The notes: generated by a model not told the origin, from the letters alone. 6,219 bases of DNA from Clostridia bacterium (GCA_030530185.1 JAUMVL010000022.1:1-6219), one strand, 5' to 3'; positions 1-5,620 are shown, counted from the first letter of the stretch. Numbers and translations are program-made.

Positions 1-70
1 TGAGGTGTTCCATGCAAGGCTATGCCACCTCATCACCGCTTCGCGGAGCTTCTCCTCAAGGAGAAGCCTT
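1..70. repeat. Hairpin-rich intergenic repeat, cut by the window edge
   Basis: Three consecutive small inverted repeats are visible. TGAGGTG at 1-7 pairs with CACCTCA at 26-32. CCGC at 36-39 pairs with GCGG at 43-46 around a 3-nt loop. GCTTCTCC at 48-55 pairs perfectly with GGAGAAGC at 60-67 around TCAA. From memory, this style (paired CTCC/GGAG next to a CGCTTCGCG-like loop and a CACCTCA motif) is common between genes in Oscillospiraceae/Faecalibacterium-like genomes. The hairpins are directly visible; that they form a dispersed repeat is inference, since only one copy is present here. The left boundary is not visible. No open reading frame in this stretch looks real. Confidence 0.5.
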
Positions 71-223
71 AGAATACGCGCTTTTTGCGATGCTTGTTCA
101 TGGTCTTATAACGCGTTCAATTACCGTCGTCCAGTCCGGTGCGGAGTTGCGACAATGGTTCATGCTTATAGGACATGCTATGATTAATAAGAGGCAATGG
201 CGGGACACGCAAGGCTGATATGA
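71..223. other. Intergenic stretch with no recognisable gene
   Basis: Between the left hairpin cluster and the hairpin downstream of the lipoprotein gene I find no credible coding sequence. The short plus-strand frames lack a Shine-Dalgarno sequence and have no recognisable protein character. No tRNA-like cloverleaf is apparent. A 6-bp direct repeat CATGCT occurs twice around 163-181, without evident meaning. Confidence 0.4.
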
Positions 224-248
224 AAAGCAGGGGATGAACCTCTGCTTT
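224..248 (-). terminator. Hairpin downstream of the lipoprotein gene, possible terminator
   Basis: The arms 224-233 and 239-248 form a 10-position stem around a 5-nt loop. In the minus-strand RNA one position is an A-C mismatch; in the plus-strand RNA that position is a G-U pair. On the minus strand the 3' arm ends in a run of four U (GCUUUUC). The hairpin lies about 17 nt after the lipoprotein stop codon, the expected place for an intrinsic terminator. The short U run makes it weaker than the gap terminator. It could equally act on plus-strand transcripts, but there it lacks a U tract. Confidence 0.5.
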
Positions 249-265
249 CTTACACACTCTATTTC

Positions 266-1126
266 TTAATAATCCGTAAAATACATTTCTGTAATAGTAA
301 AATAGCCATCTTCGTATTGCGCCTTAAAAATACCATGCTGAGAAGAATCAACCCTACCACCATAACTATTCGTGGCAGAATAGTATAGTGTAAACAAACC
401 ATACGCTTCATTGGGTTCAGTTTCACTCCAAGATGCCAAAACAAAGTGCTTATGATCTGGATTATCTTGATAAGAGCTAGAATTAATCAAAGAACTTTTA
501 AGTTTCTTAACTGCTTCATCCAGCACCTTAGTTTCAAGAGAATCCAGTAAAAGTTGCTTTTCTGCTTCTTCGATTGCTTCATCAGAAGGAAGTGAAGACC
601 TGTTGACGACACGCTCTTTTTCAATAGTCGTCAAAGAATCAAAATAGTCTTTAGCTTTTTTTGCGGCGTTAACATCTTTTTGCGTAGGAACATTAATGAA
701 TAAGAATTCATCATATGCGCCGTATTGTATTTCCCCAATCAGTTTTTGGCAAATTTTCACCTTACAGTTACTGATATAGTCAATACTGTCTTTATAGTCT
801 GCTATTTCTTCAAACAAGCTCAATGCTTTCTCATATTCTTCTATTTTCTTTGCGTCATAAAATGCTCCTACTGTCATAGTAGAGGATTGAGATTGCGTTG
901 ATGCTTCTTCACTAGGAGCGTATAAAATGATAGCACGCTGATACTTACATTCCGTTACCATGGCCTCACTATCTTTATAATCTCCTAATTCGATAAAAGC
1001 AGCTTCTGCTTCAGCATATTGTTCTTGGTCAAATAATTGTTGCGCTTTTTTATAGTCCTCACCGGAACAACCAAATTGCAAAACGAGCAGAATAGTTAGA
1101 ATGATTAGTATTATGTTCTTTTTCAT
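266..1126 (-). CDS. Putative lipoprotein with two TPR-like YKDS repeats and an unknown C-terminal domain
   Basis: This is a 286-residue secreted or membrane-anchored protein of unknown function. The N-terminus is a signal peptide: MKKN, a hydrophobic stretch at about 5-18, then QFGC with Cys20. A lipid-modified Cys20 is plausible, but the lipobox is atypical (Gln at -3 where Leu is usual). Two TPR-like helical repeats follow at about residues 25-70 and 95-130. Each has the pattern A..LF...Y.EA...F.ELGDYKDS....CK, a repeat I associate with many Firmicutes envelope proteins. A charged, probably helical linker leads to a C-terminal domain (about 200-286) rich in aromatic and beta-prone residues, with LYYSATNSYGG, which I cannot assign. 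The ATG overlaps the upstream HTH stop codon (TAATG), and an AGGAGGA Shine-Dalgarno lies at 1136-1142, so the two genes are probably co-transcribed and translationally coupled. The gene is AT-rich compared with gap, larA-like and gnd, which suggests separate acquisition. Confidence 0.85.
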   Translation of the reverse strand: MKKNIILIILTILLVLQFGCSGEDYKKAQQLFDQEQYAEAEAAFIELGDYKDSEAMVTECKYQRAIILYAPSEEASTQSQSSTMTVGAFYDAKKIEEYEKALSLFEEIADYKDSIDYISNCKVKICQKLIGEIQYGAYDEFLFINVPTQKDVNAAKKAKDYFDSLTTIEKERVVNRSSLPSDEAIEEAEKQLLLDSLETKVLDEAVKKLKSSLINSSSYQDNPDHKHFVLASWSETEPNEAYGLFTLYYSATNSYGGRVDSSQHGIFKAQYEDGYFTITEMYFTDY

Positions 1127-1338
1127 TATGCTTCATCCTCCTTCCTAAACGGATTTGGGAAATCCTTTGGAATATGATAGGCACTTCCTTTTTTATCTTG
1201 TGTTATTCTTTTATTATCTTGATTGCCAAGTTCACCTTTTTTGCTCATCTTTCGTACATATTCGTAACAAAAATCTCTAACTTGTTTTTGCGAAACACCC
1301 CATAATTCGGACGCTTCTCTAGTACCCATGTCTGCCAT
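1126..1338 (-). CDS. Small helix-turn-helix protein (70 aa)
   Basis: A 70-residue basic protein. Residues 5-30 (TREASELWGVSQKQVRDFC...) read as a helix-turn-helix, with the turn at WGVSQ. Residues 50-64 (KGSAYHIPKDFPNPF) match the short beta-wing-like tail that follows the HTH in many small Clostridia proteins of MerR/excisionase-like type. It is probably a DNA-binding regulator; its target is unknown, with its own promoter region or the downstream gene as the simplest candidates (inference). The start at 1338 is chosen because AGGAGGT at 1345-1351 is well placed before it; the frame stays open far upstream, but that extension runs through the leader and the gap terminator and is not credible. 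A second ATG at codon 4 is possible. The stop overlaps the lipoprotein start by one base. Expression would have to pass the hairpin with a U6 tail that ends just upstream of the RBS. Confidence 0.8.
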   Translation of the reverse strand: MADMGTREASELWGVSQKQVRDFCYEYVRKMSKKGELGNQDNKRITQDKKGSAYHIPKDFPNPFRKEDEA

Positions 1339-1344
1339 TTCAAG

Positions 1345-1351
1345 ACCTCCT
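1345..1351 (-). promoter_or_regulatory. Shine-Dalgarno that fixes the HTH start
   Basis: AGGAGGT on the minus strand lies 6 nt before the ATG at 1338-1336. It decides the start codon in a frame that is open much further upstream. It begins only 4 nt after the U6 run of the leader hairpin, so termination there would separate the leader from its gene. Confidence 0.85.
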
Positions 1352-1355
1352 AAAT

Positions 1356-1389
1356 AAAAAAGTGTGCAGCCCCAAACGAAGCTACACAC
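1356..1389 (-). terminator. Intrinsic terminator-like hairpin inside the HTH leader (candidate attenuator)
   Basis: In the minus-strand RNA, GUGUGUAGC (1389-1381) pairs with GCUGCACAC (1370-1362). This gives 9 bp including one G-U, with a 10-nt loop, followed directly by UUUUUU (1361-1356). The wobble is a pair only in the minus-strand RNA, which supports that orientation. It lies downstream of a strong promoter and directly upstream of the HTH ribosome binding site, so it can act either as a conditional attenuator of the HTH-lipoprotein unit or as the end of a small RNA. The 5' arm shares GUGUAGC with an upstream leader segment (see the leader entry), so it could be captured by an alternative fold. 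Confidence 0.6.
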
Positions 1390-1480
1390 CGAAAAACGCA
1401 TAACTCCGCTTGTCGCTACACAAACTTCTGACTTTCTCCACACACAATGGATGCCAAAATGGAGACTGCGTTTTTGCCAT
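1382..1480 (-). CDS. Possible 32-codon leader peptide
   Basis: An ATG at 1480-1478 opens a 32-codon frame starting MAKTQSPFWHPL and ending at TAG 1384-1382, inside the 5' arm of the terminator-like hairpin. A ribosome stopping there would cover that arm, the geometry expected if translation prevents termination. Against it: no Shine-Dalgarno precedes the ATG, which sits in the loop of the 1467-1494 hairpin, and there is no run of one regulatory amino acid of the kind seen in biosynthetic leader peptides. It may be a chance frame. Confidence 0.2.
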   Translation of the reverse strand: MAKTQSPFWHPLCVEKVRSLCSDKRSYAFFGV

Positions 1481-1537
1481 AGGCAAAAAACGCACCCAAA
1501 ATGCGCGAAGAAACTATGAAGTTCGTGTAGCAAATAT

Positions 1538-1566
1538 ATAATACCATAAAACGACGGAATTATCAA
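1538..1566 (-). promoter_or_regulatory. Sigma-A promoter for the leader-HTH-lipoprotein unit
   Basis: On the minus strand TTGATA (1566-1561) and TATTAT (1543-1538) are separated by exactly 17 nt. Each box differs from consensus (TTGACA, TATAAT) at one position. The predicted start is about 7 nt after the -10 box, near the G at 1531, which is exactly the first base of the 14-bp leader helix. The promoter lies between the gap terminator and the leader, so this unit can be transcribed independently of gap. Confidence 0.7.
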
Positions 1567-1607
1567 TAAGAAGATTGCATTTCCATTTGAAGAAAATTTC
1601 CCGACGC

Positions 1608-1638
1608 AAAAAGCCGCCCGGAAATCCGGACGGCTTTT
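1608..1638 (-). terminator. Intrinsic terminator of gap
   Basis: The minus-strand RNA AAAAGCCGUCCGG (1638-1626) pairs with CCGGGCGGCUUUU (1621-1609) around AUUU, giving 13 bp with one G-U, and runs into a stretch of five U. The wobble pairs only in the minus-strand RNA. It lies 22 nt after the gap stop codon, an ideal position for the terminator of that gene. Confidence 0.85.
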
Positions 1639-1660
1639 GATGCAATTTTGCGTCTGCTTC

Positions 1661-2728
1661 TTACAGCTCGGCGAAGTACTTGATGGTGCGGACCATCTGA
1701 GAGGTGTAGGAGTTCTCGTTGTCGTACCAGGACACGACCTGAACCTGATAGGTGTCCTCGTCGATCTTGGTGACCATGGTCTGGTTCGCATCGAACAGGG
1801 AGCCGTAGGTCATGCCGATGATGTCGCTGGAGACGAGCTTCTCGGTGGTGTAGCCGAAGGACTCGGAGGACTGGGCCTTCATCGCGGCGTTGATCGCTTC
1901 CTTGGTGACGTCCTTGCCCTTCACGACCGCAACGAGGATCGTGGTGGAGCCGGTGACGACCGGGACGCGCTGTGCGGAGCCGATCAGCTTGCCGTTCAGT
2001 TCCGGGATGACGAGGCCGATTGCCTTCGCTGCGCCGGTGCTGTTGGGAACGATGTTGGCAGCGCCTGCACGGGCACGCTGCAGGTCACCCTTGCGATGCG
2101 GGCCGTCGAGGATCATCTGATCGCCGGTGTACGCATGGACGGTGGTCATGATACCGGAAACGATCGGGAACGTGTCGTTCAGAGCCTTGGTCATCGGCGC
2201 GAGGCAGTTGGTGGTGCAGCTTGCTGCGGAGATGATCTTGTCCTCTTTGGTCAGGATCTGGTTGTTGACATTGTAAACGATGGTCGGCAGATCGTTGCCC
2301 GCGGGAGCGGAGATGACGACCTTCTTGGCGCCTGCATCGATGTGTGCCTGGGCCTTGGCCTTGCTGGTGTAGAAACCGGTGCACTCGAGCACGACGTCAA
2401 CACCGAGCTCGCCCCAGGGCAGATTCTGGGCCTTGGGCTCTGCATAGATGGTGATCTCTTTGCCGTCGACGGTGATGGAGCCGGGGACCTTCACGGTCTT
2501 GCCGTCTTCTTCAAAGACGGGCTCCTTGGACGCAACGGTGTGCTTGTTCTCGCCGATAACGCCGCAATAACCCTTCTGTGCGGTATCATACTTGAGCAGA
2601 TGAGCGAGCATCGCGGGGCTGGTGAGGTCGTTGATGGCAACGATTTCATAGCCTTCTGCGCCGAACATCTGGCGGAAAGCCAAGCGACCGATACGACCGA
2701 AACCGTTAATAGCAACTTTTACAGACAT
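1661..2728 (-). CDS. gap: Glyceraldehyde-3-phosphate dehydrogenase, type I (phosphorylating)
   Basis: Cytosolic glycolytic enzyme that converts glyceraldehyde-3-phosphate, phosphate and NAD+ into 1,3-bisphosphoglycerate and NADH. The Rossmann motif INGFGRIGR is at residues 7-15, and Asp34 in AINDL fits NAD rather than NADP use. The catalytic motif SAASCTTNCLAP gives nucleophile Cys171, with His198 in TTVHAYTGDQ as general base and Arg254 in QRVPVVTGS in the phosphate-binding region. The C-terminus has the usual WYDNE..Y pattern (Trp334). At 355 residues it is about 20 longer than the usual 330-340. The extra residues lie at about 57-81 between KYDTAQKGYCG and ITVDGKEI, and the alignment is otherwise collinear with streptococcal/clostridial GAPDH. 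The start is supported by AAGGAGG at 2738-2744, 9 nt before the ATG. It appears monocistronic: a terminator lies downstream at 1608-1638 and the preceding gene's terminator lies upstream. Confidence 0.97.
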   Translation of the reverse strand: MSVKVAINGFGRIGRLAFRQMFGAEGYEIVAINDLTSPAMLAHLLKYDTAQKGYCGVIGENKHTVASKEPVFEEDGKTVKVPGSITVDGKEITIYAEPKAQNLPWGELGVDVVLECTGFYTSKAKAQAHIDAGAKKVVISAPAGNDLPTIVYNVNNQILTKEDKIISAASCTTNCLAPMTKALNDTFPIVSGIMTTVHAYTGDQMILDGPHRKGDLQRARAGAANIVPNSTGAAKAIGLVIPELNGKLIGSAQRVPVVTGSTTILVAVVKGKDVTKEAINAAMKAQSSESFGYTTEKLVSSDIIGMTYGSLFDANQTMVTKIDEDTYQVQVVSWYDNENSYTSQMVRTIKYFAEL

Positions 2729-2760
2729 GGCAAAATGCCTCCTTCATATTTAGTCAATTT

Positions 2761-2789
2761 ATGTTACAATGAATTGCACCAAAAAGCAA
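2761..2789 (-). promoter_or_regulatory. Weak candidate promoter for gap
   Basis: In the AT-rich gap between larA-like and gap, TTGCTT (2789-2784) and TAACAT (2766-2761) are 17 nt apart on the minus strand. Matches are 3 of 6 and 4 of 6, so this is only the best pair I found; another nearby promoter is possible. The terminator just upstream implies that gap needs a promoter here. Confidence 0.3.
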
Positions 2790-2831
2790 GTATTTTCTGT
2801 GCAAAAAACTGTGAAAATGTTGTGTTTGGAA

Positions 2832-2865
2832 GCAAAAAGCATGCGCGGGGCGGCTTGCTTTTTGC
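2832..2865 (-). terminator. Terminator after larA-like, possibly bidirectional
   Basis: GCAAAAAGCA (2832-2841) and TGCTTTTTGC (2856-2865) form a perfect 10-bp inverted repeat around a GC-rich 14-nt segment. The 3' arm carries a run of five U on either strand. It begins 14 nt after the larA-like stop codon and so fits the end of the kdgK-gnd-larA-like transcript. The symmetry would also let it block plus-strand transcription. The U run is mostly within the stem, so efficiency is uncertain. Confidence 0.65.
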
Positions 2866-2879
2866 ATGCTCTGTATGCC

Positions 2880-4157
2880 TTATTCCGAGAACTTCTCACG
2901 GTTGATCCAGAGTCCCAATGCGGGATTCGGAATAAAGAAGATCTCCTCGCCGTCGGGCAGGGTGTTGTAGCCGTAGTGCAGCGTTTCGGGGTTGTAGCGC
3001 TTGACGGTCTCGTCATAGTCCGCCCAAATGAAGTTCGCGTTTTCGATGTCCGCTTTGGGCATGTGCGGGCGCACCGCATAGGTGATGCGGAACCGCCCGT
3101 CGGACGAGCCATGGATCAGGTGCGCCGCGGCGCCCATGTTCTCCTTGAGATCGTCGTTCTCGTTGAACAGCTCGAGCACCTTCAGCCTGCCGCAGTAGCC
3201 GTACTTGCGGATCAGCTTGTCGATCTGGGCATCCTCGCCGAAATGCGTAATGCCCGGGGCCAGGATGATCAGGTCGCCGTCGTCGGCCACCGCCATGCGC
3301 GTGCGGTAGACCGCCTTGTTGCCGAGCCAGGTGGACTGGAACTCCTTGGGATCGAGGTACACGACGCACTTTTTGATGCCGTGGTCGACAAAGTCGATAT
3401 TCTTCTCCTGTGCCAAAGCGACGGCCTCTTCGAGGACCTTTCGCGTATCGCCGATGAACAGGCCGTGCGTATGGATCACGCCGCCCGGGGCGGTCGTAAC
3501 CGTGAGCGCAAACACGATCGGGCGGTCGGAAAGGAATGTCTTTAACGCATAGTCGAACAGCTTGCGCACGGGCGTAAAGTCGCGGCCCATCATGCGCTCC
3601 ATGCCGTACACCGCGCCGACCATGTGCGACTTGTTGATCATGTCGCTGCCGCCGACGCCGACGAACAGGTTCTTTGCGTGGTTCGCCATGCCGATGACCT
3701 CATGCGGGACAACCTGTCCGATCGACAGGATCAGATCGTAGCTTTCGTCCATGACGCGGCGGTTGACCTCGACGCTGACCGGATCCTTCCAAAGCCCGTC
3801 GGTGATCTCACTGAGGTACGCGCCGGAGACCTCGCCGAGCCGCACGACCTCGGTGCGCCAGTTGTGCTCCAAAAACCGCTCGAACGGGATGTCGCCGAAC
3901 ATGTCTTCCGCTTCCTCGCGCGTGACGGGGCGGTGCGAGCCGAGTGCAGGCATGACGTCCACCCAGGCGCCCATATCGGTCAGCAGATGGTAGTAGGTGT
4001 TGGCAATGAAGCCCGCGTTGGAATGGTAGCGGGTATAGTCGGGCGGGAGCAGCAGGACCTTTTTCGGGCTGCGTCCCTCCAGAGAACGGCAAAGAGCCGC
4101 GCGGATTTCGTCGCGGCTCAGTCCGTTATCGTTTGTTGCACGATAAAACAGTTCCAT
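2880..4157 (-). CDS. larA-like: LarA-superfamily nickel-dependent hydroxyacid racemase/epimerase (DUF2088)
   Basis: At 425 residues it matches the usual LarA length. LarA enzymes carry a covalently attached nickel-pincer nucleotide and invert a 2-hydroxyacid carbon by hydride transfer. Residues seen, with the Lactobacillus LarA counterparts I recall: Asp40 and Arg43 in PPDYTR (D72/R75); His75 in GSHRPVT (H108); His152 in VVPHEVIG (H174); cofactor-anchoring Lys162 in NHAKN (K184); His178 in NKSHMVG (H200). The spacings His+10 Lys and His+26 His are exact. The C-terminal domain includes APGITHFGED at about 300-309. It follows gnd by 11 nt, with GAGGA at 4164-4168 as RBS, so the two are very likely co-transcribed. 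Known superfamily members act on lactate, malate, phenyllactate, 2-hydroxyglutarate or D-gluconate. With kdgK and gnd as neighbours, a gluconate 2-epimerase or related sugar-acid epimerase is my preferred, unproven, role. Cofactor genes larB, larC and larE are not in the window. Confidence 0.9.
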   Translation of the reverse strand: MELFYRATNDNGLSRDEIRAALCRSLEGRSPKKVLLLPPDYTRYHSNAGFIANTYYHLLTDMGAWVDVMPALGSHRPVTREEAEDMFGDIPFERFLEHNWRTEVVRLGEVSGAYLSEITDGLWKDPVSVEVNRRVMDESYDLILSIGQVVPHEVIGMANHAKNLFVGVGGSDMINKSHMVGAVYGMERMMGRDFTPVRKLFDYALKTFLSDRPIVFALTVTTAPGGVIHTHGLFIGDTRKVLEEAVALAQEKNIDFVDHGIKKCVVYLDPKEFQSTWLGNKAVYRTRMAVADDGDLIILAPGITHFGEDAQIDKLIRKYGYCGRLKVLELFNENDDLKENMGAAAHLIHGSSDGRFRITYAVRPHMPKADIENANFIWADYDETVKRYNPETLHYGYNTLPDGEEIFFIPNPALGLWINREKFSE

Positions 4158-4168
4158 TTTTGATCCTC

Positions 4169-5620
4169 TTACGCGGTGTAGGTCGACGCTGCGGTATCGC
4201 CGCCGTGGCCGGTCCAGTTCGTGTGGAAGAACTCGCCGCGCGGGCTGTCGAGACGCTCATAGGTGTGCGCGCCGAAGTAATCGCGCTGGGCCTGCAGCAG
4301 GTTCGCCGGAAGCTTCTCGGTCGTATAGCCGTCGAAGTAGGCCAGAGCCGAGGAGAATGCGGGCATCGGGATGCCGTGACGGACGGCTTCCGCCACAACG
4401 TTGCGCCATGCGGGAACGAGGCCTTTGATCGCATCCGCAAAGTACGGGTCGAGCAGCAGGTTCTCAAGATTCGGGTTGTTGGTATACGCATCCTTGATCT
4501 TGCCGAGGAAGACCGAGCGGATGATGCAGCCGCCGCGCCACATCAAGGCGATGCCGCCGTAGTTGAGGTTCCAGCCGTAGGTCTTGGCGGCTGCGCGCAT
4601 CAGCGTGTAGCCCTGTGCATAGGAGATGATCTTCGAGGCATACAGCGCCTTGCGGATGTCCTCGATGAACGCCTTCTTATCGACGTCGGAGATCGTGGTA
4701 TCGCCCTTCGGGAAGACCTTCGCGGCTTCGACGCGCTCGCCCTTCATCGCGGAGAGGCAGCGGGCGAACACGGCTTCGCCGATCAGCGTCAGCGGAACGC
4801 CCTCGTCCAGCGCGGCGATGCCGGTCCACTTGCCGGTGCCCTTCTGACCTGCGGTGTCGAGGATCTTGTTGACGATCGGTTCGCCGTCGGTGTCCTTATA
4901 TGCCAGGATGTCGCGGGTGATCTCGATCAGATAGCTGTCGAGCTCGGTCTTGTTCCACGCGGTGAACACGTCGTGCATTTCGTCCGCGCTCATGCCGAGG
5001 CCGTCGCGCATCAGCTGATACGCTTCGCAGATCAGCTGCATATCGCCGTACTCGATGCCGTTATGAACCATCTTGACAAAGTGGCCTGCGCCGTTCTCGC
5101 CGACCCAGTCGCAGCACGGAGAGCCGTCCTCGACCTTGGCGCAGATCGCCTGGAACACGTCCTTGACGTGCGGCCATGCGGCGGGCGAACCGCCCGGCAT
5201 CAGCGACGGACCGTTCAGGGCGCCTTCTTCGCCGCCGGAAACGCCGCAGCCGATGTACAGCAGGCCCTTGCTCTCGACATACGCCGTACGACGGATCGTG
5301 TCGGGGAAGTGCGAATTGCCGCCGTCGATGATGATATCGCCCGGCTCAAGTACCGCCAGCAGCTTCTCGATGAAGTCATCGACCGCCTGACCGGCCTTGA
5401 CCATCATCATGACGCGGCGCGGCTTTTTGAGGTTCGCAGCCAGCTCCTCGAGGGAGTAGGTGCCGATGATGTTCTTGCCCTTGGCTCTTCCTTCGACAAA
5501 GTTCGTGACCTTCGAGGTCGTGCGGTTGTACACCGCGACCGTGAAGCCCTTGGATTCCATGTTCATGACGAGGTTCTCGCCCATAACTGCCAGTCCGATC
5601 AGACCGATATCCGCTTTCAT
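4169..5620 (-). CDS. gnd: 6-phosphogluconate dehydrogenase, decarboxylating (NADP-type)
   Basis: Cytosolic oxidative pentose-phosphate enzyme that converts 6-phosphogluconate and NADP+ into ribulose-5-phosphate, CO2 and NADPH. At 483 residues it is full length for the long-chain form. The nucleotide motif GLAVMGENL is at residues 7-17, and NRT at 32-34 is the typical 2'-phosphate (NADP) recognition site. Substrate and catalytic motifs are SGGEEGA (128-134), HFVKMVHNGIEYGD (180-193) with Lys183, His186, Asn187 and Glu190, and the family signature ILDTAGQKGTGKW (253-265). Near the C-terminus QRDYFGAHTYER supplies Arg446 and His452, which in this family reach the neighbouring subunit's active site. 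The start is set by AAGGAG at 5629-5634, 8 nt upstream. It lies 65 nt after kdgK and 11 nt before larA-like, all on one strand, which suggests an operon for gluconate or phosphogluconate use. No sign of truncation or frameshift. Confidence 0.97.
   Translation of the reverse strand: MKADIGLIGLAVMGENLVMNMESKGFTVAVYNRTTSKVTNFVEGRAKGKNIIGTYSLEELAANLKKPRRVMMMVKAGQAVDDFIEKLLAVLEPGDIIIDGGNSHFPDTIRRTAYVESKGLLYIGCGVSGGEEGALNGPSLMPGGSPAAWPHVKDVFQAICAKVEDGSPCCDWVGENGAGHFVKMVHNGIEYGDMQLICEAYQLMRDGLGMSADEMHDVFTAWNKTELDSYLIEITRDILAYKDTDGEPIVNKILDTAGQKGTGKWTGIAALDEGVPLTLIGEAVFARCLSAMKGERVEAAKVFPKGDTTISDVDKKAFIEDIRKALYASKIISYAQGYTLMRAAAKTYGWNLNYGGIALMWRGGCIIRSVFLGKIKDAYTNNPNLENLLLDPYFADAIKGLVPAWRNVVAEAVRHGIPMPAFSSALAYFDGYTTEKLPANLLQAQRDYFGAHTYERLDSPRGEFFHTNWTGHGGDTAASTYTA

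Larger units (their letters stand above)
1356..1531 (-). ncRNA. Candidate structured leader RNA or small RNA upstream of the HTH gene
   Basis: From the predicted transcription start near 1531, the RNA begins GCUACACGAACUUC (1531-1518). This can pair with GAAGUUUGUGUAGC (1428-1415) as an uninterrupted 14-bp helix with a single G-U, closing an 89-nt internal region. Inside it are a 12-bp hairpin at 1467-1494 (UGCGUUUUUUGCC with GGCAAAAACGCA, one bulged base) and a 6-bp stem joining 1460-1465 with 1435-1440. Downstream, UGCGUUUUU (1402-1394) repeats the 5' arm of the inner hairpin, and GUGUAGC (1387-1381) repeats the end of the 14-bp helix's 3' arm, so two alternative pairings exist. This layout resembles regulatory leaders. 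I do not recognise a known riboswitch class; function and ligand are unknown. A repeat element with 14-bp inverted ends is an alternative, but I see no flanking target duplication. Confidence 0.5.

Noticed and set aside
5..218. Two overlapping plus-strand short frames at the left end
   Set aside because: They run through the three-hairpin repeat, have no Shine-Dalgarno, and show no protein character.
1415..1531. MITE-like element with 14-bp terminal inverted repeats
   Set aside because: The inverted arms are real but the flanking bases show no target duplication, and one end coincides with a predicted transcription start. An RNA helix explains it better, though a genome-wide copy count could reopen this.
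1126..1791. Longer minus-strand reading (221 codons) of the HTH frame
   Set aside because: The upstream two thirds run through gap's 3' end, its terminator, a strong promoter and the structured leader. The only good Shine-Dalgarno is at 1345-1351, giving a 70-residue protein.
1637..2905. Plus-strand frame of 422 codons
   Set aside because: It lies antisense to gap, caused by GC-rich third positions. It has no RBS, and its composition is not protein-like compared with the clear GAPDH on the other strand.
2769..4163. Plus-strand frames of 258 and 179 codons
   Set aside because: They are antisense to larA-like, without ribosome binding sites or recognisable motifs.
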